Assembly (NCBI RefSeq): GCF_000519325.1
Contig: NZ_KI912613.1
Location: 2,581,415 to 2,645,414, forward strand
Direction of reading: 5' to 3'
Length of the DNA: 64,000 nt
DNA from: Patulibacter minatonensis DSM 18081
GTDB lineage: Bacteria; Actinomycetota; Thermoleophilia; Solirubrobacterales; Solirubrobacteraceae
Shown: positions 1 through 8,180 of the stretch, one piece after another
Layout: each line of letters starts with the position of its first letter
How positions within the stretch are numbered: the first letter of the stretch is position 1
Program-made: the position numbers and the translations under genes
The notes under the pieces: generated by a model
Told to the model about the DNA's origin: nothing
The model's input: only the letters and a program-made list of their open reading frames with translations
Databases searched by the model: none

Positions 1-470
1 CCGGGGCGGAGCTCGCCGCGGTCCGCCATCGCGCGGAAGCCGTCGGCCAGCGGGCGCTCCCAGGCGTCGAAGGCCTCGGCCAGCACGGCGCGGGCCTCGT
101 CGTCGTGCTCGGAGAGCTGCGCCACCAGACCGCCGAGCGGACAGCCGCGGCGGCCGTGGGGGCCCGCCTGGGCGTCGACGATGTCGTCGCACCACGCCTC
201 GAAGCGCTCGACCTGCCCGAAGCCCTGCTCGACGTGGCCGTCCTGCGCGCCGAGGACGAGGCACGCCGTGTTCCTGGCCACCGCCCGCAGCAGCTCGCGG
301 CGGCCCGGGAAGTACAGGTAGAGCTGGCTCTTGCTCGTCCGCGAGCGCTCGCGGACGTCGTCCAGGGCCACCGCCGCGACGCCGCGCTCGGCGATCAGCT
401 CGGTGGCGCTGTCGAGGATCCGCCGACGGGTGGCCCGGCCGTTGGCGGTTCGCGGGAGGAGCTCGGGCAC
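1..470 (-). CDS. TetR/AcrR family transcriptional regulator (3' end cut by window)
   Basis: Read on the minus strand from a GTG at 470, the frame stays open to the window edge (about 156 residues). Residues 14-60 form a TetR-type helix-turn-helix: ATRRRILDSATELIAERG, then a recognition-helix region ending in SKSQLYLYFPGRRELL. The C-terminal part contains GCPLGGL, as in YxaF/LmrA-like TetR proteins. The C-terminus lies beyond base 1. The gene diverges from the methyltransferase/molybdoenzyme operon, and an inverted repeat lies in the promoter gap, so local and self repression is the simplest guess. The ligand is unknown. Confidence 0.85.
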   Translation of the reverse strand, partial: MPELLPRTANGRATRRRILDSATELIAERGVAAVALDDVRERSRTSKSQLYLYFPGRRELLRAVARNTACLVLGAQDGHVEQGFGQVERFEAWCDDIVDAQAGPHGRRGCPLGGLVAQLSEHDDEARAVLAEAFDAWERPLADGFRAMADRGELRP

Positions 471-484
471 GACCGCCAGCGTAG

Positions 485-506
485 TGGACCTGGACCATGA
501 GGTCCA
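485..506. promoter_or_regulatory. Inverted-repeat operator between the divergent TetR gene and operon
   Basis: TGGACCT (485-491) is matched by AGGTCCA (500-506) across an 8-base spacer, and a second TGGACC half-site (491-496) pairs with GGTCCA (501-506). The site lies 15 bases upstream of the TetR GTG and about 80 bases upstream of the methyltransferase ATG. It is a natural target for the divergently encoded TetR protein. Binding is inferred from position and symmetry only. Confidence 0.55.
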
Positions 507-588
507 AGTTCGTGGGTGACGGTGTAACGCCCGGCCGTGACGGTGGACCGACGGGGAACGCCCGCAGTCCGAAGGAGCAGCAAGAGCG

Positions 589-1326
589 ATGCCGAGCAGC
601 ACCCAGACGCGCGTCCCCCGGGACGCCCCGCAGCCCGCACCGCCCGCCACGACCGGCGGGCTGCGCGTCGTCGGCCGCACGGACGCCGTGGACCCCATCG
701 CCCTCTTCGGGGACCTCCTCGACGCCGCGCCGAGCAGCGCGACGCTCCGGACGATCGACGGCGGGGTCCGCGAGATCGGGATCCGGCGGTGGCTCGGGCC
801 GGCGTGCCCGATCGACGAGCGGGTCCTCGATCGGGCCGACGGCCCGGTGCTCGACGTGGGCTGCGGACCCGGGCGCCACCTCCACGCGCTGGCGCGCCGC
901 GGCGCGGTCGGCGTCGGCGTCGAGGTCTCCCCGGCCGCCGTCCGGCACGCCCGGGCCGGCGGGGCGGTCGTCCTGCAGCGCTCGATCTTCGACGTGCCCG
1001 CGACGCGACGGTGGCGGAGCGCGCTGCTCCTGGACGGCAACGTCGGGATCGGCGGCGACCCGGTCGCGCTCCTCGCCCGTGTCGGCGAGCTCCTGCATCC
1101 CGGCGGCCGGATCCTCGTGGAGCTCGAGCCGTCGGGCGGCGCGTGGCCGCCCGGTCCGGGGCCGACGATGGTCCGCATCGAGTCGGACGCCGAGGTCAGC
1201 CGGTGGTTCCCGTGGGCCTGGGTGACCTCCGCCGGCGTCGACGCCGTCGCCGCCGGGGCGGGCCTCACCGTGGCCGAGCGCTGGGCCGACGGCGGCCGCG
1301 AGTTCTGCGCGCTGGAGCGCTCGTGA
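589..1326 (+). CDS. Class I SAM-dependent methyltransferase
   Basis: A 245-residue protein with the Rossmann-type S-adenosylmethionine motif VLDVGCGPGRHLHAL near residue 85, followed by an acidic strand end (VGVEVS) and a post-motif GGDPVALLARVGELLHPGG typical of small-molecule methyltransferases. The start is the ATG at 589 preceded by AAGGAG (572-577). The stop overlaps the GTG of the next gene (GTGA), so translation is likely coupled to the molybdoenzyme. The substrate cannot be read from the sequence. No membrane segments. Confidence 0.85.
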   Translation: MPSSTQTRVPRDAPQPAPPATTGGLRVVGRTDAVDPIALFGDLLDAAPSSATLRTIDGGVREIGIRRWLGPACPIDERVLDRADGPVLDVGCGPGRHLHALARRGAVGVGVEVSPAAVRHARAGGAVVLQRSIFDVPATRRWRSALLLDGNVGIGGDPVALLARVGELLHPGGRILVELEPSGGAWPPGPGPTMVRIESDAEVSRWFPWAWVTSAGVDAVAAGAGLTVAERWADGGREFCALERS

Positions 1327-2621
1327 GGCTGCCGCGCTTGGTGCCGAAGGATCCGCCGCCGGGTCCCGCACGCCCGGACTTCTGGCGCTCCCCGGTCCGG
1401 GGCCCGTGGCTGACCGCCATGTTGGGGATCGTGCTGCTGATCGGGTTCCCGATCGTGTTCGTGACCGGGGTGCTCTCGCACGCCGCGTACATGCCGCAGC
1501 TGGGCAACAACGACGTGTTGCCCAGGGATCTGGACCTGCAGTTCATCACGTTCGACTGGCCCACCAACCCCGTCTGGCTCTACGCGCTGAACCAGGGCGC
1601 GCACGTCACGATCGGGATCCTGCTCGTCCCGGTCCTGATCGCGAAGCTGTGGTCGGTGATCCCGAAGCTGTTCGCGTGGCCTCCGGCTCCGAACGCCGCG
1701 GAGGTGCTGACGAAGCTCGCGAACCTGCTGCTCGTCGGCTCCGCGTTCTTCCAGCTGGCGACGGGGATCGCGAACATCCAGCTCTGGTACCCGTGGCAGT
1801 TCAACTTCGTGGTGGCGCACTTCTACGGCGGCTGGGTCCTGATCTTCTCGATCCTGCTGCACGTCGCGATCCGGATGCCGAAGGTCCGCGCCGCGATGCG
1901 CACCAACAAGGACCTCAAGCCGCTCCGCACCAACCTGCAGAACACGCGGCCGGAGCCGTACGAACCGCACGGCCTCGTCTCGCCCAACCCCGCACCGGCG
2001 ACGATCTCGCGGCGCGGCGTCGTCGGGCTGGTCGGTGCCGCGTCCGGCGCGCTGCTGGTGACGACCGTCGGCCAGTCCGTCGGCGGACCGCTCCGCAGCC
2101 TCGCCGTCCTCGCGCCCCGCGGCAACGGGATCGCGAAGGACGGCCCGAACGGGTTCCCCATCAACAAGACTGCCCACGTCGCGAACATCACGAGCGCGAT
2201 GGTCGACGGGACGTGGGCGCTCCAGCTGTCGGCCGACGGCGAGGAGCTCGAGCTGGACCGGCAGGCGCTGCTCTCCGGGAAGCTCGTCCCATTGCGCACC
2301 TACGACCTGCCGATCGCGTGCGTCGAGGGCTGGTCCACCACCCAGTCGTGGACCGGCGTGCGGCTCTCGGACCTCTCGCGTCTGGTCGGTGCTGACCCCG
2401 GACACGTCCTGCACGTGGAGTCGCTGCAGCCGCGCGGGGCGTTCCGGCAGACGACGCTCTCGAAGAACCAGGCGCACGCGGACAGGTCGCTCCTGGCGCT
2501 CCGCGTCAACGGGGTCGACCTGTCGATGGACCACGGGTTCCCGGCACGCATCATCGTCCCGGCTCTGCCCGGGGTGCACTGCACGAAATGGGTCTCCGGA
2601 CTGGAGTGGTCGCACGCATGA
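1323..2621 (+). CDS. Membrane cytochrome b / molybdopterin-dependent oxidoreductase fusion
   Basis: A 432-residue protein starting at the GTG overlapping the preceding stop. Residues 20-205 contain about four membrane helices with histidines (GVLSHAAY, GAHVTIG, VVAHFYGGW, ILLHVAIRM) suited to bis-His haem b, as in b561-type subunits. Then come SRRGVVG (residues 229-235) and a hydrophobic stretch resembling a Tat signal/anchor, followed by a sulfite-oxidase-fold molybdopterin domain. C333 in IACVEGWS is at the position of the Mo-ligating Cys of MsrP (YedY). The soluble catalytic and membrane haem partners, separate in MsrPQ, appear joined here. The likely reaction is reduction or oxidation of a small oxo-substrate in the cell envelope, but the substrate is unknown. 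Confidence 0.8.
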   Translation: MRLPRLVPKDPPPGPARPDFWRSPVRGPWLTAMLGIVLLIGFPIVFVTGVLSHAAYMPQLGNNDVLPRDLDLQFITFDWPTNPVWLYALNQGAHVTIGILLVPVLIAKLWSVIPKLFAWPPAPNAAEVLTKLANLLLVGSAFFQLATGIANIQLWYPWQFNFVVAHFYGGWVLIFSILLHVAIRMPKVRAAMRTNKDLKPLRTNLQNTRPEPYEPHGLVSPNPAPATISRRGVVGLVGAASGALLVTTVGQSVGGPLRSLAVLAPRGNGIAKDGPNGFPINKTAHVANITSAMVDGTWALQLSADGEELELDRQALLSGKLVPLRTYDLPIACVEGWSTTQSWTGVRLSDLSRLVGADPGHVLHVESLQPRGAFRQTTLSKNQAHADRSLLALRVNGVDLSMDHGFPARIIVPALPGVHCTKWVSGLEWSHA

Positions 2622-3253
2622 GCGACGAACGGGCCGCCGACGACGAGGCGACAGGGGTGCCGGACGGCGAGGGCCTTCCGGGTGGCGGCTCGGGCGATCG
2701 TGACCGCGGCTCGTCGCACCCCGTCATGAACCTGTGGCGCCGCTCCTACGGTGCCTCGCCCGCCCACCTGCTCCTCCACCTCGGAGGCATCGCCCTGGCG
2801 GCCTGGGCGCTGTCGCAGTCCTTCGACGGCCGCTACTCGGCGGCGTACGGGAACCTCGTGGTCTGGATGGTCGGCGGAGCGATCCTCAACGACTTCGTCG
2901 CGCTCCCGCTGTACGTCGGCGCGGACAAGGCCGCGCGGTTCGTGTGGGGTCTCGTCCGTGGTGCGCGGCCCGGCGTCGCCGTCGCCGCGCCGCCGCGCTC
3001 CGCACCGCCCCGGGTCCTCGGCAACGGCCACGTCCGCGTCCCGCTCGTGATGTCGGCAGTGCTCCTGCTCGTGTACTTCCCGAACGTCGCGCACAAGGCG
3101 CCGCTGAACCACACGCTCGCGACCGGGCTGGCCGAGCAGCCCGACTACGCCGGCCGCTGGCTCGCGATCACCGCGGGCCTCATGATCGTGTCGGCACTCC
3201 TCTACCTCGCGCGCCTGGCGCGCGCCCGGACCCGGACGGCGACCACCACATGA
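2618..3253 (+). CDS. Multi-spanning membrane protein of the molybdoenzyme operon
   Basis: A 211-residue protein whose ATG overlaps the stop of the fusion gene (ATGA). The N-terminal ~35 residues are acidic and Gly-rich. Hydrophobic segments lie at about residues 50-66, 75-100, 140-158 and 175-195. It carries no catalytic motif I recognise. Overlaps at both ends place it in the same transcript as the haem/molybdenum protein, so an accessory or quinone-interaction role at the membrane is possible but unproven. An in-frame ATG at 2588 exists but lies inside the upstream gene and has no ribosome site. Confidence 0.75.
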   Translation: MSDERAADDEATGVPDGEGLPGGGSGDRDRGSSHPVMNLWRRSYGASPAHLLLHLGGIALAAWALSQSFDGRYSAAYGNLVVWMVGGAILNDFVALPLYVGADKAARFVWGLVRGARPGVAVAAPPRSAPPRVLGNGHVRVPLVMSAVLLLVYFPNVAHKAPLNHTLATGLAEQPDYAGRWLAITAGLMIVSALLYLARLARARTRTATTT

Positions 3254-4017
3254 GCACGTACCCGCAGCCGATCACGCCCGTCGACCACGTCGAGCCCGTT
3301 CCGCGGCGCATCCGCGCCACGCTGGCGGGCCGCACCGTGCTCGACACGATCCGCGCGCAGTACCTGTGGGAGTGGCCGTTCTACCCGCAGTTCCAGATCC
3401 CGATGGAGGACATCGACCCGGACGTCCTCGTCGACGAGGAGCACGAGCACCGCGTGAAGCGCGGGACCGTCGCGCGCTACGGGCTGCGCGTCGGCGACGA
3501 GCACCGGCCCGGCGCGGTGCGCCGGTACCTCGAGTCGACCGTCCCCGGGATCGCCGGGACCGCCCGCCTGCACTGGGACGCGCTGGACGCCTGGTTCGAG
3601 GAGGACGAGCAGGTCTTCGTCCATCCCCGCAACCCGTACGTCCGGGTCGACGCGCTCCGCTCGACCCGCCACGTGCGCGTCGAGCTCGACGGCGTGCTGC
3701 TCGCCGAGTCGACCGCGCCGGTCCTCGTCTTCGAGACCGGGCTGCCGACCCGCTACTACCTCGACCGCAGCGCGGTCGACCTGTCGCGGCTGGTCCCGAC
3801 CGACACCGTCACGCCCTGCCCGTACAAGGGCCGGACGAGCTCCTGGTGGTCGGTCGACACGGGGAGCGAGGTGCACCGCGACCTGGCGTGGTCCTACGAC
3901 TTCCCGACCCGCCAGCTCCTGCCGATCTCCGGCCTGATCGCCTTCTACGACGAGCAGGTCGACGTGACGGTCGACGGCGTCGCGCAGGAGCGGCCGGTCA
4001 CGCACTTCCGCAGCTGA
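3250..4017 (+). CDS. DUF427 domain-containing protein
   Basis: A 255-residue soluble protein starting at an ATG that overlaps the previous stop. Residues 120-250 match the DUF427 pattern: VRVELDGVLLAESTAP, TRYYLDRSAVDLSRLVPTD, a conserved CPYKG, and a C-terminal FYDEQVDVTVDGV. DUF427 proteins are small beta-rich folds of unknown activity, common in actinobacteria and fungi. The N-terminal ~100 residues are an extra partial copy-like region. It is the last gene of the 589-4017 operon. Confidence 0.8.
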   Translation: MSTYPQPITPVDHVEPVPRRIRATLAGRTVLDTIRAQYLWEWPFYPQFQIPMEDIDPDVLVDEEHEHRVKRGTVARYGLRVGDEHRPGAVRRYLESTVPGIAGTARLHWDALDAWFEEDEQVFVHPRNPYVRVDALRSTRHVRVELDGVLLAESTAPVLVFETGLPTRYYLDRSAVDLSRLVPTDTVTPCPYKGRTSSWWSVDTGSEVHRDLAWSYDFPTRQLLPISGLIAFYDEQVDVTVDGVAQERPVTHFRS

Positions 4018-4030
4018 GCCGGCCGGGCTC
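4016..4030. terminator. Small hairpin between convergent genes
   Basis: GAGCC (4016-4020) and GGCTC (4026-4030) flank a 5-base loop right at the DUF427 stop codon and 12 bases before the convergent desaturase stop. There is no T-tract, as is usual at this GC content. It is weak evidence for a bidirectional terminator. Confidence 0.3.
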
Positions 4031-4041
4031 GCGACGGCGTC

Positions 4042-5103
4042 CTACCGCGGCACGGCCGCGGCCTGGCGCCACGTCACGAGCCGGCCCTGCCGCGGGTCCC
4101 AGAGCTTCAGCCGCAGCGCCTTGACGCCGTCCCAGGCGGTCAGGACGGGCACCTCGCGCAGGATCGTCGTGTTGTCGTGCGCGGCCTGCAGGCGGTAGTT
4201 CGGCACCTTCGCCGACAGGTGGTGCACGTGGTGCAGCCCGATGTTGCCGGAGAAGAACTGCAGCACCCGCGGCAGCTTGAGGAACGAGCTGCCCTGCAGT
4301 GCGGCCTCGGCGTAGTCCCACGTGCCGGAGTTCTCCCAGTACGCGTCCTCGTACTGGTGCTGCACGTAGAAGAGCCAGATCCCGGCGGCGCCGGCGAGCC
4401 AGGTGATCGGGACCTGCACGAGCAGGAACTGCACCGGGCCCATGATCCAGCAGAGGACCGCGACGATGACGGCGAGCGCGACGTTCGTCCCGATGACGCT
4501 GCGCTTGATGCGCGTGCGGTCGGTGCGCTTCCAGATGCGCGTCTGGATCAGGAGCTCCCAGACCGGGCCGAGCGTGAGCATCACGGCCGGGCTGCGGCCG
4601 AAGCGGTAGAGCAGGCGCCGGTGCCACGGGAGCGCGCGGTACTCGTCGACGGTCAGCGTGGCCACGTCGCCCTCGCCACGGCGGTCGAGGTCCCCCGCGG
4701 TCGCGTGGTGGACGGCGTGGTGGTGCCGCCAGGCGGCGAACGGCGTGAAGACGATCAGCGCGGTGACCACGCCGACGACGTGGTTGGCCCGCTTGGACGG
4801 CAGGAAGCTGCCGTGCGCGCAGTCGTGGAAGACGATGTAGGTGCGGACCGCGAAGCCGGCGGTCGGGACCGCCACGAGCAGCGTCAGCCAGTACGAGACG
4901 TCGAGCAGGAGCGCCATCGCGGTCGAGAGCGCCAGGTACGGGACGACCGACGTCAGCAGGCCGGCGACGGCGCGCGGCGTGCTGGGCACGGTGTACGGGG
5001 CGAGGTCGGCCCTCCAGCCGCGCTTCGGCCTCGGGGCTGCTGCCGCGGCGGGGGCCTCGTGGCCGTCCACCGCCGGGGCGGGGTGCTGCAGGGTCGCGGA
5101 CAT
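4042..5103 (-). CDS. Membrane fatty acid desaturase
   Basis: A 353-residue integral membrane di-iron desaturase. The three histidine boxes are visible: HDCAHG, HHHAVHH and, near the C-terminus, HHVHH, separated by four or more hydrophobic helices (TAMALLLDVSYWLTLLVAVP, VVGVVTALIVFTPFAAW, VALAVIVAVLCWIMG). This is the acyl-lipid/acyl-CoA desaturase family, which inserts a cis double bond using O2 and an electron donor. The start at 5103 is preceded by GGAGGT six bases upstream. A longer frame to 5232 is open but lacks a ribosome site. The regiospecificity cannot be told. Confidence 0.9.
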   Translation of the reverse strand: MSATLQHPAPAVDGHEAPAAAAAPRPKRGWRADLAPYTVPSTPRAVAGLLTSVVPYLALSTAMALLLDVSYWLTLLVAVPTAGFAVRTYIVFHDCAHGSFLPSKRANHVVGVVTALIVFTPFAAWRHHHAVHHATAGDLDRRGEGDVATLTVDEYRALPWHRRLLYRFGRSPAVMLTLGPVWELLIQTRIWKRTDRTRIKRSVIGTNVALAVIVAVLCWIMGPVQFLLVQVPITWLAGAAGIWLFYVQHQYEDAYWENSGTWDYAEAALQGSSFLKLPRVLQFFSGNIGLHHVHHLSAKVPNYRLQAAHDNTTILREVPVLTAWDGVKALRLKLWDPRQGRLVTWRQAAAVPR

Positions 5104-5307
5104 GGGACCTCCGGGATCGTCGCGCGGGGTGCGACACCGGACGTCACGCCGAGGTGTCGGCCGTCGGTCGGGGACCGTCGGACTGCGTGCTCCCCACGCT
5201 AGTCGCGTCCGCGAGGCGTCTCGCTGGGGCATGCCCCCGACCGGCGCTCCACGTGGTGGGGCATGCCCCCGGAAGCCGTTCCCGGGCCGCCCCCGGTCGC
5301 CGTCGGG

Positions 5308-5541
5308 TCAGCCGACCCTGCGGGTCCGGGCGCGACCACGCAGCACGACGTTGTAGGCGATGGCGAACGCGGCCATGAACGCGCCGAAGATCGCGCCCTC
5401 CGCGAGGCCGTGGGAGACGTCCTTGGAGGCGGCCATGACGATCCCGAAGATCACGCCGGCCAGCAGGCCCTGCAGGAGGCTGCGCAGCACGAGCGCAGAG
5501 GTGGGGGCGTCGGGGGCGACGCGGATGGTCCAACGATGCAT
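5308..5541 (-). CDS. Small two-helix membrane protein
   Basis: A 77-residue protein from the ATG at 5541 (an upstream in-frame ATG at 5634 would add 31 unlikely residues). It has two hydrophobic helices: LLQGLLAGVIFGIVMAAS and EGAIFGAFMAAFAIAYNVVL, ending in a basic tail RGRARTRR. No family is recognised. It sits between the desaturase and the wax ester synthase on the same strand, but with gaps of 80-200 bases, so co-transcription is uncertain. Confidence 0.6.
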   Translation of the reverse strand: MHRWTIRVAPDAPTSALVLRSLLQGLLAGVIFGIVMAASKDVSHGLAEGAIFGAFMAAFAIAYNVVLRGRARTRRVG

Positions 5542-5656
5542 GCATGACCTGTACCCCGTATGCGCGCCCGTTTGCGCGACTCGGGACCTCCTCATCGCCT
5601 GGCCCTCGGGCGACAGGACGATGAACGTCGTCACGGCGATCCCGCCGCTGTGGCGC

Positions 5657-7054
5657 TCAGTCGCGGAGGGTCGTCCGGCTCCCGGTCGGCGCCAGGGCGA
5701 GGATCTCGTCGAACGCCTCGACCAGGCAGCGACGGAACGTGTCCGGCTCGGCGATCGCCGCCGCGTCGTGGTTGATCGTCACGCAGCACGTCGCGCCGTG
5801 GCTCATGAGGACGATCATCGCCGCGACGCCCGGCAGGGGCCCGAAGCCGTAGAGCCGCAGCACCTGGGCGCCGGCGACGAAGACCTCGGCGTCGCGGATC
5901 CCGGGGATGTTGCTGGCCTGCACGTCGCTGGTGGACGTCATCTGCCGGACGGCGCGCGCGAGGACCGGGGTCGGCAGGCGGGCGAGCGCGGGGGAGAGCC
6001 CGTCGAGGGCCTCGATCGCGGGCTCGTCGCGGATCGACCGCACGACCGACCGGATCGCGAGCATCCGCTCCGTCGGGTCGGCGATCCCGGTCGGGGCGCT
6101 CAGCCGCGCGGCGGCGAAGCGGTTGCCACCGCTCGTCTCCTCCGGCCGGCGGATCGAGATCGGGATCGAGAGCGGGAGCTCGTCGACCGGGCTCCCGACG
6201 GCCTCGTGGTAGCGGGCGAAGGCGCCGGACACGGCGGCGAGGTACGCGTCGTTGAGCGACGCGCCGGCCTGCTTCGCGGCGGCGGAGAGCCCGGGGAGCG
6301 GGACGTCCAGGGCGACGAACCGCCACGTCCCGCTGCGGTTCGCGAGCTCCGGGGACGGGGAGGCCGAGACCGGCCCGAGCACGCGCCGGAGCGACGCGAG
6401 GTAGCGCGCGGTCCGCGCGGGCCGGAGGGCCACGCTCCCGGTGGAGCGGAGCAGGCCGACGCCCTTGCCGGCCAGCGCGAGCTCCCGACGCACCGCCGAC
6501 CGCAGCACGGCCGGCCGTCGCGGCTCGGGCGGGGCGGGCTGCGGCTTGTCCGCGGAGTGCTCGCGCTGCCGAGAGTGCAGCCCGGCGAACAGCTGCACGC
6601 CCGCCGCGCCGTCCAGCGTCGCGTGGTGCATCTTCAGGACATAGGCCGCCCGGCCGCCCTGCAGGCCGGTGAGGAGCAGGGCCTCCCACGGCGGTCGGGA
6701 CGGGTCGAACGACGACTGCGCGACGGTCGCCGCGCGGTCGAGGACGTCCTGCCAGGAGGCTCCGGGCATCGCGGAGCGGAAGACGTGGTGCTCCAGCGAG
6801 AAGTCGCGGTCGTCGACCCACGCGGGGTAGCCGAGCGGACCGTCGACGACCCGCTGACGAAATCGGGGGACCATGCGGCTGCCCCAGTCGTGGGCCGTGA
6901 AGAACCGGTCCCAGTCCGGGGCCTGGTCGAGCTCCTCGACGGCCATGATCGTCGAGCTCAGCGCAGGGTCGGACTCGGCCTTCCACATGACCGCCTCGAT
7001 GGCGTTGAACCCGGGGCTCCCCCACTGCATCGGTGCATCGGTGCGCTCAGGCAT
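5657..7054 (-). CDS. Wax ester synthase/diacylglycerol acyltransferase (WS/DGAT) family protein
   Basis: A 465-residue protein with the catalytic HHxxxDG motif MHHATLDG at residues 142-149, the N-terminal WS/DGAT signature region (PPWEALLLTGLQGG), and the C-terminal SNIPG and NHD segments of the family. These enzymes move an acyl chain from acyl-CoA to a long-chain alcohol or diacylglycerol, making storage wax or triacylglycerol at the inner membrane. Length matches the family (about 450-480). It lies near the desaturase, consistent with lipid storage and modification. The start ATG at 7054 has only a weak GAGAG upstream. Confidence 0.9.
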   Translation of the reverse strand: MPERTDAPMQWGSPGFNAIEAVMWKAESDPALSSTIMAVEELDQAPDWDRFFTAHDWGSRMVPRFRQRVVDGPLGYPAWVDDRDFSLEHHVFRSAMPGASWQDVLDRAATVAQSSFDPSRPPWEALLLTGLQGGRAAYVLKMHHATLDGAAGVQLFAGLHSRQREHSADKPQPAPPEPRRPAVLRSAVRRELALAGKGVGLLRSTGSVALRPARTARYLASLRRVLGPVSASPSPELANRSGTWRFVALDVPLPGLSAAAKQAGASLNDAYLAAVSGAFARYHEAVGSPVDELPLSIPISIRRPEETSGGNRFAAARLSAPTGIADPTERMLAIRSVVRSIRDEPAIEALDGLSPALARLPTPVLARAVRQMTSTSDVQASNIPGIRDAEVFVAGAQVLRLYGFGPLPGVAAMIVLMSHGATCCVTINHDAAAIAEPDTFRRCLVEAFDEILALAPTGSRTTLRD

Positions 7055-7162
7055 GCGGTTCCGGCTCTCCTCGGGTGTCCGTCGTCGTGTCGCGAGCCTA
7101 CGGCAGGCGCGGTCGGCCGAGGACGTGCGGAGAGCCGCGTCGGAGGGCGTCGCGATGTGGCG

Positions 7163-7312
7163 TCAGACGGCCGCGGCGATGATCCGCTCGAGGGCCGTGC
7201 GGGCCGCGGCGTCGTCGATCTGACCGTGCGCCATGGCGCGAGCGACGCCGTCGGCGGCCCCGAGGACCGCGTGCATCGTGGCGTCGGTGATCGTGCCGCC
7301 GGTCGCGAACGG
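7163..7312 (-). pseudogene. C-terminal remnant of a TetR-like regulator
   Basis: The last ~50 codons on the minus strand (ATMHAVLGAADGVARAMAHG, then DDAAARTALERIIAAAV) look like the final two helices of a TetR-family regulator. Upstream of about 7312 the frame turns into antisense of the quinone-oxidoreductase remnant, and no DNA-binding domain is present. It therefore appears truncated by a deletion that also removed the start of the divergent neighbour. The exact junction is an estimate (about 7305-7325). Confidence 0.5.
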
Positions 7313-7708
7313 TGCGAGGAGCGGATCGAGCGGGCGGACGCCCTCGTGCTCGTCCTCCCGGTCTACTGGTGGCACGCCCCGGCCCTGCTCAAGGGCTGGA
7401 TCGACCGCGTCTTCCAGTACGGCTGGGCGTACGGCGACGAGGGCGGGGGCCCGGTCCGGGGCGAGGCGATCGCCGCGCTGGACGTCCACCTCGTCGGGCT
7501 CGCCCAGGCCGACGCCGGCGTCTACGGGCGCCACGGCTACGCCGACTCCCTGCGCGTCGGGATCGAGCACGGGATCTTCGAGTGCTGCGGCGGTCGCGTG
7601 AGCTCCTCGCGCCTCGTCCACTGGGCGGACGGCGACGCGGGGCGGGCCGCGGACGAGGCCGCCGCCGCGGTCGTCGCGGAGGTCGGGCGGGCGCGGGCGG
7701 CGACCTAG
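7310..7708 (+). pseudogene. C-terminal remnant of NAD(P)H dehydrogenase (quinone), flavodoxin fold
   Basis: The sequence begins abruptly at the middle of the fold: RIERADALVLVLPVYWWHAP, followed by LLKGWIDRVFQYGWAYG, the strongly conserved MdaB/YwrO/NQO core, then an intact C-terminus to the stop at 7708. The N-terminal flavin-phosphate-binding strand and loop (about the first 70 residues) and any start codon are missing. The remaining frame is undamaged. Together with the TetR fragment on the other strand, this is what a deletion across a divergent promoter would leave. Confidence 0.65.
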
Positions 7709-7711
7709 GCC

Positions 7712-8050
7712 TCAGGCCGCCGCGGCCTCGTGCCCGAGCTCGAGGAACCGCCGGGCGTCGTGGACGATCTCGTGCCGCTCGATGCGCGGCTCGGTGCGCC
7801 ACCCCTTCGGCCGGTACTCGAGGGAGGCGTAGGCCTCCTCGGTCTCGCGGTCGTGCCGCCGCATGCGGTCCTCGTCGTCCCAGAGCGAGACGGTCGTGAC
7901 CGCTCCGGCGTCCCAGTCGACGAGGACGAACGCGTTCAGGCACCCGAACGTGTCGAGGGTCGACGGGATGGCGTTGCGCTCGAGGTCGTCGATCGTCGGC
8001 TGCATCCGGGCGGGCTCCAGGCCGGCGAAACGATGGAACGTGGCGAACAT
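7712..8050 (-). CDS. Small antibiotic-biosynthesis-monooxygenase-like protein
   Basis: A 112-residue protein with the compact alpha+beta pattern of dimeric ABM-type proteins: MFATFHRFAGLEP, TFGCLNAFVLVDWDAGAVTTVSLWDDEDRMRRHD. Start ATG 8050 is preceded by AAGAAGGAGT at good distance. No catalytic residues can be assigned. The stop is 4 bases from the convergent quinone-oxidoreductase remnant stop. Family assignment is by overall look only. Confidence 0.6.
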   Translation of the reverse strand: MFATFHRFAGLEPARMQPTIDDLERNAIPSTLDTFGCLNAFVLVDWDAGAVTTVSLWDDEDRMRRHDRETEEAYASLEYRPKGWRTEPRIERHEIVHDARRFLELGHEAAAA

Positions 8051-8180
8051 GGGGAACTCCTTCTTCGGTCCCTCGACGATACGCCGAAAATGGTCCGATC
8101 GGGGAATCTTCGTAGGGGCGCGAACGTGGCCGGGGAACGGTTCGCCGCCGCCGCCCGGGCGCGGCGACGGTGCCCCGGCG

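Noticed and set aside
537-1322. Upstream extension of the cytochrome b fusion protein
   Set aside because: The frame is open but antisense-like (Arg/Pro/Gly-rich) over the methyltransferase gene; the GTG at 1323 with GTGA overlap fits the family and the operon.
5360-7708. 782-codon plus-strand frame reading through into the quinone-oxidoreductase remnant
   Set aside because: Upstream of about 7310 it is antisense to the WS/DGAT gene, so it cannot supply the missing N-terminus of the oxidoreductase.
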